Of a stretch of DNA of 61,210 nt, positions 35,101 through 45,593 are shown piece after piece. The first letter of the stretch is position 1, and each line of letters starts with the position of its first letter. The notes below the pieces were generated by a model. That model saw nothing but the letters and a program-made list of their open reading frames with translations, was not told where the DNA came from and ran no database searches. The position numbers and the translations under genes were made by a program. The stretch comes from Nocardia carnea NBRC 14403. Its GTDB lineage: Bacteria > Actinomycetota > Actinomycetes > Mycobacteriales > Mycobacteriaceae. The stretch is from positions 1 through 61,210 of the forward strand of contig NZ_BAFV01000067.1 of assembly GCF_000308515.1 (NCBI RefSeq), given 5' to 3'.

Positions 35101-36495
35101 CTCGAGCACGGTCGACCGGTCCTGCACGCCCGCCGCCGATGGATCCGGGGCGGGCGCAACCGAGCGCCCGGGCACCGAAGACAAGTTCGATGCAGCTGCG
35201 GCCGGTAGCGCCGCGGGCGCCGGCCTGGGCGGCCCTGGGACCGTTCTGCGGCCAGGGCGCGGGTTCGCCGGCGCAAGTCCGAGCGGGCGAACCGGATCCG
35301 CATTCGGTGTGGGCACCACGACGGGTCTGCTGGAGCGCGGGGTACCCGCCCGCCCCCGGCATCCCGCACCGGCTCCGTTCACCAGGGCGCTCCCGGTTCC
35401 GGCCCCGCTGGTGCGCAACGAGGTGCTGACGACTCCCGACTCGACCAAAGAGGTCCGGCGGATAGCCTTCGATCTCGGTGATTCGGCTGCGCGCTACGAG
35501 GTGGGTGATTCACTCGGGGTATGGCCGAGCAACTGCCCGTCGATGGTCGGTGAGTTCCTCGACGCGGCGGGATTGGCGGCCGGGCGGATCGTCGCCGTGG
35601 GTGATACCGAGTTGCCGCTGGAACAAGCGCTGCGGACCCGTTTCGATATCGCCCGGGTCTCCCGGGACCTGCTGGAATTCGTGGCCGACCGTAATCCCAG
35701 CAACCGGCTGGCCAAGCTGCTGCGCCGCGATAACCGCAACGAGCTGGCCGGGTACCTGTGGGACCGCCAACTGGTGGACGTCCTGCGCGATTTCCCGGTC
35801 CGCGCCGACCTCGTGGAGTGGCTCGATGTTCTGAAAAAGCTGCAGCCGCGCCAGTATTCGATCTCGTCCAGCCCGCTGGTCAGCCCGCGGGAAGTGGAGC
35901 TGACCGTCGGGATCGTCCGCTACGGCGATCCGCGGGTCGCGGGCTCGGCGGCCCGCCGCGGCGGCGTATGCTCCACCTTCCTGGCCGATCGCGCCGCCGC
36001 GCCCGTACCGATCTTCCTGCAGCGTGCCCCCCATTTCCGGCCGCCGCTGGATCCGAGCGTGCCGATGATCATGGTGGGCCCGGGCACCGGTATCGCGCCG
36101 TTCCGGGGTTTCCTGCACGAACGCCGCGCACTCGGTGCCACCGGGAAGAACTGGCTGTTCTTCGGCGACCAGCACGCGAGCCAGAACTTCTACTACCGCA
36201 CCGAACTAGAGGATATGTTCCGTTCCGGTCACCTCTCGCGACTGGATCTGGCCTTCTCCCGTGATCAACGCGAACGGGTCTACGTGCAGCACCGGATGAT
36301 CGAACACGGCGCGGAACTGTGGTCGTGGCTGCGCGAGGGCGCTCACTTCTATGTGTGCGGTGACGCAGCCCGGATGGCCGCGGATGTCGACGAGGCCTTG
36401 CTGCGCATCGCCCGCATCCACGGCAAACTCGACGAGGACGGCGCCCTGGCGTTCAAGAAGCAGCTGGTGGCCGAGAAGCGTTACGTCCGCGATGT

Positions 36496-36502
<7 letters not shown>
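32153..36502 (+). CDS. Assimilatory nitrate reductase fused to a flavoprotein reductase
   Basis: 1449 residues. Residues 1-720 are a molybdopterin oxidoreductase of the NasA/NarB type: the 4Fe-4S ligands are Cys15, Cys18, Cys22 and Cys55, and NSRLCM gives Cys148 as the probable molybdenum ligand. A flavodoxin domain (about 830-980) has SQTGNAEEFA. A Gly/Ser/Ala/Pro-rich linker of about 100 residues follows. A sulfite-reductase-type FAD/NADPH module completes the chain: QYSISSSPLVSPREVEL for FAD and GPGTGIAPFRGFL for nucleotide, ending in EKRYVRDVY. Electrons would pass NADPH-FAD-FMN-FeS-Mo to nitrate in one polypeptide. GGAG sits just before the ATG. No nitrite reductase or regulator is adjacent. 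The stop overlaps the convergent AKR by 7 bases. Confidence 0.93.
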
Positions 36503-37548
<1,046 letters not shown>

Positions 37549-37556
37549 CTCGACTC

Positions 37557-37580
37557 CTAATGGATCTAGAGTGTCATTAG
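37557..37580. promoter_or_regulatory. Candidate TetR operator
   Basis: CTAATG-N12-CATTAG lies in the 82-base divergent region between the AKR and the TetR gene, with a TCTAGA palindrome in its middle. The AT-rich arms and location fit control of both genes. The arms are only six bases, so this is tentative. Confidence 0.4.
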
Positions 37581-37630
37581 CAAGGTCGAAGATACACCGA
37601 TCGACGACTAAATGAAACTGGAGTTCCTTT

Positions 37631-38251
37631 ATGACGCTCGATGAGGCCGGACCCGGATCCGTCCGCCCCGGCGGCCGCACCGCCCGCGTCCGCGCCGCAG
37701 TACTCGAGGCGGCCGCCGATCTCCTGGCCGAACACGGCTTCGCGCGGCTCGACCTGGCCGAGGTCGCCGCCCGCGCCGAAGTCGGGAAGACAACGGTCTA
37801 CCGGCGCTGGCGCACACCGGCCGGACTGACCGCCGACCTGCTCATCGATATGGCCGAACAGTCGCTACCGCGCGCGAATACGAGCTCGTTGCGCGGCGAC
37901 CTCGAGGCCAACGCCCGCCTGGTCGCGAAAACCCTCACCGACCCCCGGCAGAGCCGCCTCTTCCGCGCGGTGATCGCCGCCGCGAGCTTCGACGAAGCGG
38001 CAGCGGTCGCACTCCGCCGGTTCTACGATGCGCGGCTCACCGAATGGTCACCTTGTGTCACCGAAGCCATCGACCGCGGCGAGGCACCACCCGGCACCGA
38101 CCCGCGCGCGGTGCTCACCGCCGTTTCGGGACCGCTGTACTACCGCCTGCTGGCCAGCGGCGACCAGATCGATGACCAGGCTGTACGGGCCGCGGCGGAG
38201 GCCGCGGTGAACGCGGCCGCGGCAGGGGTTTTCGTCCGCACCGGAACCTGA
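37631..38251 (+). CDS. TetR-family transcriptional regulator
   Basis: 206 residues. The N-terminal HTH is RAAVLEAAADLLAEHGFARLDLAEVAARAEVGKTTVYRRWR (about 21-61). The C-terminal ligand domain has the TetR_C pattern AVIAAASFDEAAAVALRRFYDARL and ends in helix-rich sequence. It is divergent from the AKR gene, the probable target. The inducer is unknown. Confidence 0.92.
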   Translation: MTLDEAGPGSVRPGGRTARVRAAVLEAAADLLAEHGFARLDLAEVAARAEVGKTTVYRRWRTPAGLTADLLIDMAEQSLPRANTSSLRGDLEANARLVAKTLTDPRQSRLFRAVIAAASFDEAAAVALRRFYDARLTEWSPCVTEAIDRGEAPPGTDPRAVLTAVSGPLYYRLLASGDQIDDQAVRAAAEAAVNAAAAGVFVRTGT

Positions 38252-38279
38252 CCGCCTGCGAGCGGCCGGCCTGCCCGCA

Positions 38280-38960
38280 TCACCAGAGATGCTCGTAATC
38301 GAGGGCCGCGGCCCCGATCAGGCCGAGTCCCAGCAGGACGAAGACGATACGCACCGACAACGGGCCATAACTGGTGACCACCCGCAGAACGGATCGATAC
38401 ACACGCTGGGCCCGCCGCGTGCGCCGGGTCGCCAGCGCGAGCACCACCAGCGGCGGTAGCAGCGCGAGCGCACAATAAGCGATGACGATCAGCGGCCACA
38501 CCGACGGCAGCGGTTCCCGGGCCGATATCAACGCCAACCCGGCCAGATACGGAATCGCGGTCGGCGCCTGCGCCAGGCCGATGACCATACCGGCCATACC
38601 GAGCAGCCAGGGGCGCCGCCGGATGGTCACCGTCCACGCCGGAGGTTCGGCCTGCGCACCGGCGGGCACGGCGGCGATCACGAGCAGTACGAGACCGAAA
38701 CCCAGGGCACCCCAGGTACGGATCGTCGGGGTGAGCTCGAAATCCACCAGATCGGTGAGGAAATCGATGCCCAGCACCGCCAGCAGCCCGAAAGTCGTGG
38801 TGACCGCGAAAACCCCGGCGATGAAACTCGCCCCACCGGGCACCGGCGATTTCCGGGCGAGCCTGCTGTCCACGACGATCGCCGCGGTAACCCCTACCAG
38901 CAGGAGATCGAGCGAATCTATGAACGCGAACCCGGCGAGGGCGAGCAGTAGAGCGATCAT
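38280..38960 (-). CDS. GAP/Sap family membrane protein
   Basis: 226 residues with six predicted transmembrane segments and the LysE-like half-pattern FAFIDSLDLLLVGVTAAIV at the start, then LLGMAGMVIGLAQAPTAIPYLAGLALI. This matches the GAP (Sap) family, linked in mycobacteria to export of glycolipids such as glycopeptidolipids and sulfolipid. No lipid biosynthesis genes are adjacent, so the cargo is not known. It is convergent with the TetR gene. Confidence 0.82.
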   Translation of the reverse strand: MIALLLALAGFAFIDSLDLLLVGVTAAIVVDSRLARKSPVPGGASFIAGVFAVTTTFGLLAVLGIDFLTDLVDFELTPTIRTWGALGFGLVLLVIAAVPAGAQAEPPAWTVTIRRRPWLLGMAGMVIGLAQAPTAIPYLAGLALISAREPLPSVWPLIVIAYCALALLPPLVVLALATRRTRRAQRVYRSVLRVVTSYGPLSVRIVFVLLGLGLIGAAALDYEHLW

Positions 38961-39243
38961 GGCGCCGCCAGCCTACGCGGTCACATACCGGCATCGCGTG
39001 CCGCCGGTAACCCGCCACGCAGGATCGCCGGACCCGCCCCCGATCTCCGGAGTCCTCGGGGCGCAGGCGCCATCCGCGCCGGGGCGGAAACCGATGCTCG
39101 GATTCCTGAGCTCCAGATCACGGCACGTTGTGCCGTCTCGGCGACACGCGCTGTCGAAAACCCCGGGCCGCGGCACGACCCCGGCCAACAGTGATCGACG
39201 GGGCTGCGACCGGTGACGTAGCCCGGGTGGTCACACGCCCGGC

Positions 39244-39852
39244 TTACCCCGAGACACGCTTCGTCGACTCACCAAGCCGAGGGAGCCAGAAGGGGTCTCG
39301 CCCGGTGAACCCCAGCACCCGGTGTAGTCCCGGCGCCGCGGACCCGATCGGCACGGTCGGGCCGAAGAGGCCGGGGGTGCCCTCGGCGGGCGTGTCCTGC
39401 AGGAAGTCCAGGAGAACGGCGAGATCGGAGTCGTCCACCTTCAGTTCCTGGCGGGTGGCGCGCGCCAGATCCCAGGCGTGGACGACGATCTCGTCCAGCG
39501 CGACCCGTGCGGTGACGGGCGCCGGCATCGTGACCCCACCCGCTTCGGTATCCCCCTCCCACGCCGCGGGCTCGCGCCAGGCCTGCGCCAGCGCCCGCAG
39601 CCGCGCCGGGACCGCCGTGCGCCACTCGGCGGACAGCGCGGCGCCGGAACCGAATTCGGGCGCGGCGGACGCGCCGAGTGATTCCTTGGCGGCAGCGGCG
39701 CGGAACGCCTCCGCCAAACCTGCCACGTGTTCGATCAATGCGCGGACCGGGATATCGGCGGGCGTGGGCGCGTCGAGCTGGGTGTCGTCGATCGCGGTGA
39801 CGATATCGGCCAGCGCGTCCGCCGCGGGCGACAGGTCGAATTCCGGGTGCAT
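39244..39852 (-). CDS. TIGR03086 family metal-binding protein (mycothiol maleylpyruvate isomerase-like)
   Basis: 202 residues. The N-terminal DinB-like four-helix bundle contains the metal-ligand pattern IEHVAGLAEAF and DEIVVHAWDLARATRQ with the expected histidines. The C-terminal half ends VLGFTGRDPFWLP, typical of TIGR03086. Members are thought to be mycothiol-dependent enzymes related to maleylpyruvate isomerase; the substrate is unassigned. The gap of about 280 bases to the GAP gene is empty as far as I can see. Confidence 0.87.
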   Translation of the reverse strand: MHPEFDLSPAADALADIVTAIDDTQLDAPTPADIPVRALIEHVAGLAEAFRAAAAKESLGASAAPEFGSGAALSAEWRTAVPARLRALAQAWREPAAWEGDTEAGGVTMPAPVTARVALDEIVVHAWDLARATRQELKVDDSDLAVLLDFLQDTPAEGTPGLFGPTVPIGSAAPGLHRVLGFTGRDPFWLPRLGESTKRVSG

Positions 39853-40104
39853 GCGGTCTCCTCGATCCGGGGCTGCTGTAGTCCAGACGAGACCGCGGGC
39901 GCAAACTCATCGGCCGCACCACCGGGCGTATATCGGCCCGGCCGGCGGCAGCGCGTTCCAGGGTGCCGGTCCGCGTCGAACCGGCCGGAGGGCTGCCCGC
40001 TCTGCGCGCCGTACAGGTTGTGCGCCGGACACCGCTACGCGTCCACGAAACCCTGGACAAGACCGGCCGGGCGCTGCGCGGGCCCGAGTTCGTCCGCGCA
40101 GAGT

Positions 40105-41736
40105 TCAGGAGTCGATCCTGGCGCGGACCGCGGCATGCAGCTCACGCAGCCCGGAGCGATCCGTGAGAACCTCGAGCACCCGGAAACCCGAACCGGAACC
40201 CGCGAGTTCGGCGGCCAACTCCTCCGGACCCACCTGCCGGTGCGGGATCCGGTACGCCGCGCAGAGCGCGGAGAGGTCCATCCCGTGCGGGGTGCCGAAA
40301 ACCCGCTCGAAGACACCAGCGTACTGGGGGTCGCCCTGTTCGAGAAGTTCGAAGATACCGCCGCCGTCGTCGTTGGCGACCACGATGGTGAGGTCGTCGG
40401 GGCGGGGTTCACCGCGGCCGATCAACAGACCGGACGCATCGTGCAGGAAGGTGAGGTCACCGATCAGGGCGATGGTCCGGCCGCGGTGGTGTAGCGCGGC
40501 ACCGACCGCGGACGACACCGTTCCGTCGATACCCGCGACACCGCGGTTGGACAGCACCCGCACGCCCGGTTTCGGCGCCGCGACGAGCGCGGTGTCGCGG
40601 ACCGGGTTCGAGGCGCCCAGCAGCAGCTGATCGCCTTCGCGCAAGGCATCGGTGATCACCGCGGCCACGTGCAGTCCGGTGGGTTTGGGGTGGCGGTCCA
40701 GTTCGTCGCGCACTACGGCACGGGCCCGCCGGTCCAGTTCCCGGCAACATTCCAGCCACTGCGCGGTCGGTGCGCCGCTGGTCACCGCCCGGGTACCGGT
40801 GCCGACCACATTGCCCGAGACATCGGGCCAGCGCGGGCCGGTGGTCAGCGCGTACACCGTCACCTCCGGGTCGGCCAGTACCTTCGACACCTGACGATGC
40901 AGGGTCGGGCGGCCGGTGATGATCGCCTGCCGCGGTTTCAGCAGCGGCAGCGCCAGCGGATGCAGCGCCGGACCGTGCACGGGGGCGGTGGGTTCGGCCA
41001 CGGTGGGCAGGTCGGCGAGTTCGGCCCGCAGGCCGGCGCCGTGCCCGGAGATCACGACGGTATCCGGGGTGAGGTCGATATCGAGGGGAACGTCGAGGGT
41101 CGCGTACTGGGTGGCCGTCCACGGCTGGTCCACACCGCGCCCGGCGGGAGTGAATTCCGCACTGCCCGGCTCCGGGACCAGCGGTTCCCGCAGTGGGATA
41201 TCGAAATGCACGGGGCCCGCGTTGCCCGAACGTGTGCCCCGCGCGGCGGCCAGTACCCGGCATACCGCGGACCGCCACACGCTGTTCTGCCGTGGATACT
41301 CGGGGCCGGATTCGGTTTCGGCGAGGCCGAGGCTGATGGTCGCCCGGACCTGGCTGCCGAACAGTCCGAGTTGTTCGACCGTCTGATTCGCGCCGGTACC
41401 GAGCATTTCGTAGGGACGGTTGGCGCTGAGCACGATCAGCGGGACCCGGGCGTAATTGGCCTCCAGGACCGCCGGGCCGAGATTGGCGACCGCGGTGCCC
41501 GAGGTCATCACCACCGGTACCGGGGCACCCGAGGCGACGGCCAGGCCGACCGCAAGGAATCCGGCGGTGCGTTCGTCGATGCGCATATGCAGCCGCAGCT
41601 GCCCTGCCGCATCGGCCGCCTGCAGCGCGAAGGCCAGTGGGGCATTACGCGAACCGGGGCACAGCACCACTTCCCGCACCCCACCGCGGGCGAGTTCGTC
41701 GACGACCACCCGGGCTTGCGCAGTTGACGGATTCAC
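40105..41736 (-). CDS. menD: SEPHCHC synthase (2-succinyl-5-enolpyruvyl-6-hydroxy-3-cyclohexene-1-carboxylate synthase)
   Basis: 543 residues, a thiamine diphosphate enzyme joining isochorismate and 2-oxoglutarate in menaquinone synthesis. The N-terminus MNPSTAQARVVVDELARGGV leads to VLCPGSRNAPLAFAL, and MRIDERTAGF holds the cofactor-activating Glu. The C-terminal TPP/Mg site is visible as ALIGDLTFLHDASGLL and VVANDDGGGIFELLEQ. It stands apart from the other men genes on the opposite strand. No menC gene follows in this window. Confidence 0.96.
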   Translation of the reverse strand: MNPSTAQARVVVDELARGGVREVVLCPGSRNAPLAFALQAADAAGQLRLHMRIDERTAGFLAVGLAVASGAPVPVVMTSGTAVANLGPAVLEANYARVPLIVLSANRPYEMLGTGANQTVEQLGLFGSQVRATISLGLAETESGPEYPRQNSVWRSAVCRVLAAARGTRSGNAGPVHFDIPLREPLVPEPGSAEFTPAGRGVDQPWTATQYATLDVPLDIDLTPDTVVISGHGAGLRAELADLPTVAEPTAPVHGPALHPLALPLLKPRQAIITGRPTLHRQVSKVLADPEVTVYALTTGPRWPDVSGNVVGTGTRAVTSGAPTAQWLECCRELDRRARAVVRDELDRHPKPTGLHVAAVITDALREGDQLLLGASNPVRDTALVAAPKPGVRVLSNRGVAGIDGTVSSAVGAALHHRGRTIALIGDLTFLHDASGLLIGRGEPRPDDLTIVVANDDGGGIFELLEQGDPQYAGVFERVFGTPHGMDLSALCAAYRIPHRQVGPEELAAELAGSGSGFRVLEVLTDRSGLRELHAAVRARIDS

Positions 41737-41914
41737 GACTCCAGACTGTCAGACCCCGGCGGCCGCGTCTGCGTCACCCTGCTCACATCGGCAAGGCCGC
41801 TCGCGGCCGGAACCCGGCCCCCGGAACCCCCTGGAACTCCCCCCGTTGGGGACCTCGTCGTCGAGGCCCCCACGGACCGCGCTGATGCGCGGCCTGATCG
41901 CTACGCGCGGAATG

Positions 41915-42361
41915 TTATCCGGCGTGCTTCTGCACCAGGTCGCCGACGCGGGGCAGCGCCTCGATGACATTCTTCTTGGCCGAGGAACGCATCGAGTTGT
42001 ACACCTTCTGCAGGGCCGGCCGGCTGGAGGCCGCGGCACGCGCATCGGTGACGGTCAGCAGGGCCTCGGCGACCTCGTCGCCCTTGCCGGCGAGCAGTTC
42101 GCCGAAGCTCCCGGCCGCACCGGCCTTGTACTCGTTCCAGTACGGCTCGAGCTGCTCCAGCAGTTTGGGGGCCAGCGATTCCAGGGCGTCGGGAACGATG
42201 GACGGGCTGATCTTCTTGACCGCCGCGTACCCACCCTTCACGGCCAGACCCGAGGCACCACCCTTATCGGAGACCTCGGCGTCCAGGACCTGGACGGCGT
42301 CGGCGAGGAAGGCCGGGCGCGTAGGCTCGTCAAGCAGTGATTCAGACAGTGCTGCAACCAA
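41915..42361 (-). CDS. DUF6918-like conserved protein
   Basis: 148 residues from a TTG with GGAGG nine bases upstream. The sequence is helical throughout (SLLDEPTRPAFLADAVQVLD, KGGYAAVKKISPSIVPDALE, KGDEVAEALLTVTDARAA). It matches the small conserved actinobacterial family I know as DUF6918, with the phrases DARAAASSRPALQKVYN and EALPRVGDLVQKHA. There are no signal or membrane segments, and no function is known. A longer frame upstream would add 15 residues but lacks a ribosome site. Confidence 0.72.
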   Translation of the reverse strand: MVAALSESLLDEPTRPAFLADAVQVLDAEVSDKGGASGLAVKGGYAAVKKISPSIVPDALESLAPKLLEQLEPYWNEYKAGAAGSFGELLAGKGDEVAEALLTVTDARAAASSRPALQKVYNSMRSSAKKNVIEALPRVGDLVQKHAG

Positions 42362-42546
42362 TTTAAGGATCCTCCGGATCAGTACTCGTATGGACGGGCA
42401 ACGCAACTATACGCATCGCCCACACGAATGTATTTCCGCCCGTAACTGTCCACGGAGCGAGGAGGAGTACTGGACGATCGACCGAACCGGGCACGGCGCT
42501 AAGCGATCCGGAAGCACCGCGGCCGATCGTGTCCGAGCCGGCCGGG

Positions 42547-43203
42547 TCAGGGCTGCCAGGGCAGCAGTTGCACCATGAGACCTTCGCTGTCGGCCAGGAC
42601 GGTCCCCTCCTCGTCCACCAGTTCGGCGCTGATGAAGGTTTTCCGGCCCTCGGTCCGCTCGACCCGGCCGCGCACTGTCAGCGGGGTGTCGAGCGGGGTC
42701 ACCTTGCGGTAGTTCACGTGCAGGAAGGCGGTCCGGCTGATCGGCCGCCCGGCGTAGTGGACGGTCATTCCGAAGAGGTCGTCGAACAGCAGCGGCAGGA
42801 CGCCACCGTGCGCGGCGGAGTTGCCGCCGAGATGGAACCGGCGGAACACACCCTTCATCACGATGCCGTCGGGTCCGGCCGAGACCGTCTTCCAGGGCAG
42901 CAGGAGCAGGCTGCCGCGGCCCGGCAGTTCGACGGCCCGGCCGGCGGGACCCTGCTGTTCCGGCGCCCGATACGGTTCGAGCAGTTCGATCAGTGCGTTC
43001 ACCCGGTCGCGGGCTTCGCGATAGACCTCGTCCGGGGCGTCGACCGAGACCGTCAGGTCCTGCAGGGTGCGCATACCCGCCACGAAGTCACCGTATTCCG
43101 GGCCGACCTCGGCCGGGACGATCCTGGGAAACCCCCCGTGCCTCTCGTACCGATCCTCGTCGACAGCGCTTTCGTCGATCCTCGGTCGGGTCTGCTCGGT
43201 CAT
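42547..43203 (-). CDS. PaaI-like hotdog thioesterase
   Basis: 218 residues. The N-terminal about 95 residues are less conserved. The C-terminal hotdog domain carries the active-site region FHLGGNSAAHGGVLPLLFDDLFG and the strands LHVNYRKVTPLDTPLTVRGR and FISAELVDEEGTVLADSEGLM. Such enzymes cleave acyl-CoA thioesters. The gene is divergent from menB with 106 bases between, which makes 1,4-dihydroxy-2-naphthoyl-CoA a plausible substrate; that is inference from context. Confidence 0.87.
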   Translation of the reverse strand: MTEQTRPRIDESAVDEDRYERHGGFPRIVPAEVGPEYGDFVAGMRTLQDLTVSVDAPDEVYREARDRVNALIELLEPYRAPEQQGPAGRAVELPGRGSLLLLPWKTVSAGPDGIVMKGVFRRFHLGGNSAAHGGVLPLLFDDLFGMTVHYAGRPISRTAFLHVNYRKVTPLDTPLTVRGRVERTEGRKTFISAELVDEEGTVLADSEGLMVQLLPWQP

Positions 43204-43309
43204 ACAAGCACGGTAACCCGGGGTTTTACGGCGTCCAAACGATTCGGCCGAACTGTGGTGAAGTCAACGCGACACCGGCCGCCCCACCGCGCCTGATGTA
43301 ATCACCCCC

Positions 43310-44203
43310 ATGACGTTCAATCCGACGCTGTGGCGCGACGTGGCCGGGTTCGAGGGCCTGACCGATATCACCTACCACCGGCATACCGAACAAGGCACCG
43401 TCCGGATCGCGTTCGACCGTCCCGAAGTGCGCAACGCCTTCCGGCCGCATACGGTCGACGAACTCTACGCGGTCCTCGACCACGCCCGTACCACCTCCGA
43501 TGTCGGCGCGGTTTTGCTCACCGGTAACGGACCGAGCCCCAAGGACGGTGGCTGGGCCTTCTGTTCCGGCGGCGACCAGCGCATCCGCGGCCGCAGCGGC
43601 TACCAGTACGCCAGCGGCGACACCGCCGAAACGGTCGACAAAGCTCGCGCCGGACGCCTGCACATCCTCGAGGTGCAGCGGCTCATCAGGTTCATGCCCA
43701 AAGTGGTGATCGCCCTGGTCAACGGCTGGGCCGCCGGCGGCGGGCACAGCCTGCACGTGGTCTGCGACCTCACCCTGGCCAGCCGCGAACACGCCCGGTT
43801 CAAACAAACCGACGCCGACGTCGGCAGTTTCGACGGCGGCTACGGCAGCGCCTACCTGGCCAAACTGGTGGGCCAGAAGTTCGCCCGCGAGATCTTCTTC
43901 CTCGGCCGCGCCTACACGGCCGAGGAAATGCACGCCATGGGCGCGGTGAACGCCGTCGTCGACCACGCCGAACTCGAAGACGTGGCCCTCGAATGGTCCG
44001 CGGCGATCAACGGGAAATCGCCCCAGGCGCAGCGCATGCTCAAATACGCGTTCAACCTCGCCGACGACGGACTGGTCGGGCAACAGCTCTTCGCCGGTGA
44101 GGCCACCCGGATGGCCTATATGACCGACGAAGCCGTCGAAGGCCGCGACTCCTTCCTGGAGAAACGCGCACCCGACTGGAGCCCCTACCCCTGGTACTTC
44201 TGA
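43310..44203 (+). CDS. menB: 1,4-dihydroxy-2-naphthoyl-CoA synthase
   Basis: 297 residues, a crotonase-fold enzyme that closes the second ring of the naphthoquinone. The MenB signatures are GDQRIRGRSGYQYASGD, GWAAGGGHSLHVVCDLTLASRE, DADVGSFDGGYGSAYLA and the C-terminal DEAVEGRDSFLEKRAPDWS. It matches the mycobacterial enzyme almost residue for residue as I remember it. The ATG at 43310 gives the normal N-terminus. Confidence 0.97.
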   Translation: MTFNPTLWRDVAGFEGLTDITYHRHTEQGTVRIAFDRPEVRNAFRPHTVDELYAVLDHARTTSDVGAVLLTGNGPSPKDGGWAFCSGGDQRIRGRSGYQYASGDTAETVDKARAGRLHILEVQRLIRFMPKVVIALVNGWAAGGGHSLHVVCDLTLASREHARFKQTDADVGSFDGGYGSAYLAKLVGQKFAREIFFLGRAYTAEEMHAMGAVNAVVDHAELEDVALEWSAAINGKSPQAQRMLKYAFNLADDGLVGQQLFAGEATRMAYMTDEAVEGRDSFLEKRAPDWSPYPWYF

Positions 44204-44271
44204 ATCGGCCGGTTTCCGGAGTCGGCCAACTGGTATCGGGCTGGTGCGGGCAGCCGCCGGCGAGAAATCCA

Positions 44272-44889
44272 TCATGGCCCGGCTGCACTCCGTCCGCGCT
44301 CGCGGGCGGCCAAGTACTGTCCGAAATCGCGGAGGTAGGCGTCGAACTCCGGACTGGCCAGATATGCCTCGTACTGCCCGAGACAGTCGAGGATCTCCGA
44401 GTTGCCCCCGGTCGCGAGGACATGACGGATGTAGCCCACGATGACCGCCTTGTCGTCGACCCAGGCGGCAACGCTCAGTGACGTCCAGCGATTCAGGCCG
44501 TCGAACCGATAACAGCCGAACACTTCTTCGGAGTCGGCGCTCATGATCGCCGCGAGTTCTTCCTCGTCACGAGGCTGCCGGAACACGAATTCGCGGTAGC
44601 GGTGGTCGTAGGTCACGTTCTCGGGGGCGCTGAGCCGGCCGGTCGCGCAGGTGTCACTCGAGACCGTCCAGACGACGCCCGGAACCGTCAAGAATGCTCG
44701 CGTGTCCCAATCGTCGAGCGGGTGGTCGATCTTGCCGAGGAGCCAGTCCTGAGCGCTCGGATGCCAGTTACGCAGCGATGCACGCAGGGCGACGGCCCTG
44801 ATCTCCTCGAGGTCGGGCAGGTAGAGCGTCACGAGGCGATTGTCGCCGAAGCGCGGCGGCGTGGGTTCGGCGGGCGGGTCCCGCGGCAA
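44272..44889 (-). CDS. Hypothetical protein
   Basis: 205 residues from a TTG with no clear ribosome site; a GTG at 44832 is an alternative start. I do not recognise the family. It has many aromatic and acidic residues (WHPSAQDWLLGKIDHPLDDWDTR, YDHRYREFVFRQPRDEEELAAIM), no signal peptide or membrane segment, and single cysteines at scattered sites. The C-terminus ends in a helical segment with YLRDFGQYLAARERG. It is divergent from the VOC gene at 44919, only 29 bases away, so they may share regulation. Confidence 0.6.
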   Translation of the reverse strand: MPRDPPAEPTPPRFGDNRLVTLYLPDLEEIRAVALRASLRNWHPSAQDWLLGKIDHPLDDWDTRAFLTVPGVVWTVSSDTCATGRLSAPENVTYDHRYREFVFRQPRDEEELAAIMSADSEEVFGCYRFDGLNRWTSLSVAAWVDDKAVIVGYIRHVLATGGNSEILDCLGQYEAYLASPEFDAYLRDFGQYLAARERGRSAAGP

Positions 44890-44918
44890 CGGTGGTACCG
44901 CCCCTACACTTGTTCAGG

Positions 44919-45302
44919 GTGGATATCCTCAGCAGCCGGGTCATACTGCGCCCGCGGGACTATGCGACCACCTCGGCGTTCTACCGGGACTCCTTGGGTC
45001 TGGCAGTCTTCCGGGAATACCCGGGTGGCACGGTGTTCTTTGCCGGACAGTCGCTGATCGAGGTCGCGGGCCACGGCGCGGCCGAGACCGACCCGCAGGG
45101 GTTCGCAGGGGCGATCTGGTTGCAGGTCCGTGACCTCGGGGCCGTCGCGGTCGAGTTGACGTTGCGCGGGGTCGCGATCGAACGGGCCCCGGTAACCGAA
45201 CCCTGGGGGCTGATCGAGATGTGGTTGAAGGATCCGGACGGCGTGCCGATCGTGCTGGTCGAGATCCCGGAGGACCATCCGCTGCGGCGGGACAACCGCT
45301 GA
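44919..45302 (+). CDS. VOC (glyoxalase-like) protein
   Basis: 127 residues from GTG at 44919. It forms one VOC domain pair: VILRPRDYATTSAFYRDSLGLAVFREYPGGTVFFAG, then AIWLQVRDLGAVAVELTLRGVAI and LKDPDGVPIVLVEIPEDHP. The Glu near the end and the Arg/His positions fit a metal site, but the substrate is not known. A TACACT hexamer (44905-44910) eight bases before the GTG suggests a leaderless transcript starting at or near the initiation codon. Confidence 0.85.
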   Translation: MDILSSRVILRPRDYATTSAFYRDSLGLAVFREYPGGTVFFAGQSLIEVAGHGAAETDPQGFAGAIWLQVRDLGAVAVELTLRGVAIERAPVTEPWGLIEMWLKDPDGVPIVLVEIPEDHPLRRDNR

Positions 45303-45539
45303 GCGGGACCGGGCGCCGGTTTTCTACCGGGTTGCCAACCCATGGCCCGCCACGCGACGATACGATCGGATGGCCGCCCGATCACCGACGCCCGGTGCGA
45401 CCGCTTTCGTACCGTCCGACGAGTGAATCGCAGTTCCATGCCTGGCCCAGCCCCATACCGATATCCGGCTCCGGCGCCCTGCACCGGCAGCACCGGCCCC
45501 TGCTGTCCGCGGCCCCGCCGACGTGACACCATCGCAGCC

Positions 45540-45593
45540 GTGAGCGAGTACACCATCGTTGTCCGGTTCACCGGGGACAAGGCGTGGCCGTGA
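45540..45593 (+). other. Possible 17-codon upstream ORF overlapping menE
   Basis: GTG at 45540 opens a short frame MSEYTIVVRFTGDKAWP whose TGA overlaps a possible menE start (GTGA at 45590). No ribosome site is visible before it. It could be a leader peptide giving translational coupling, or chance. Confidence 0.25.
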
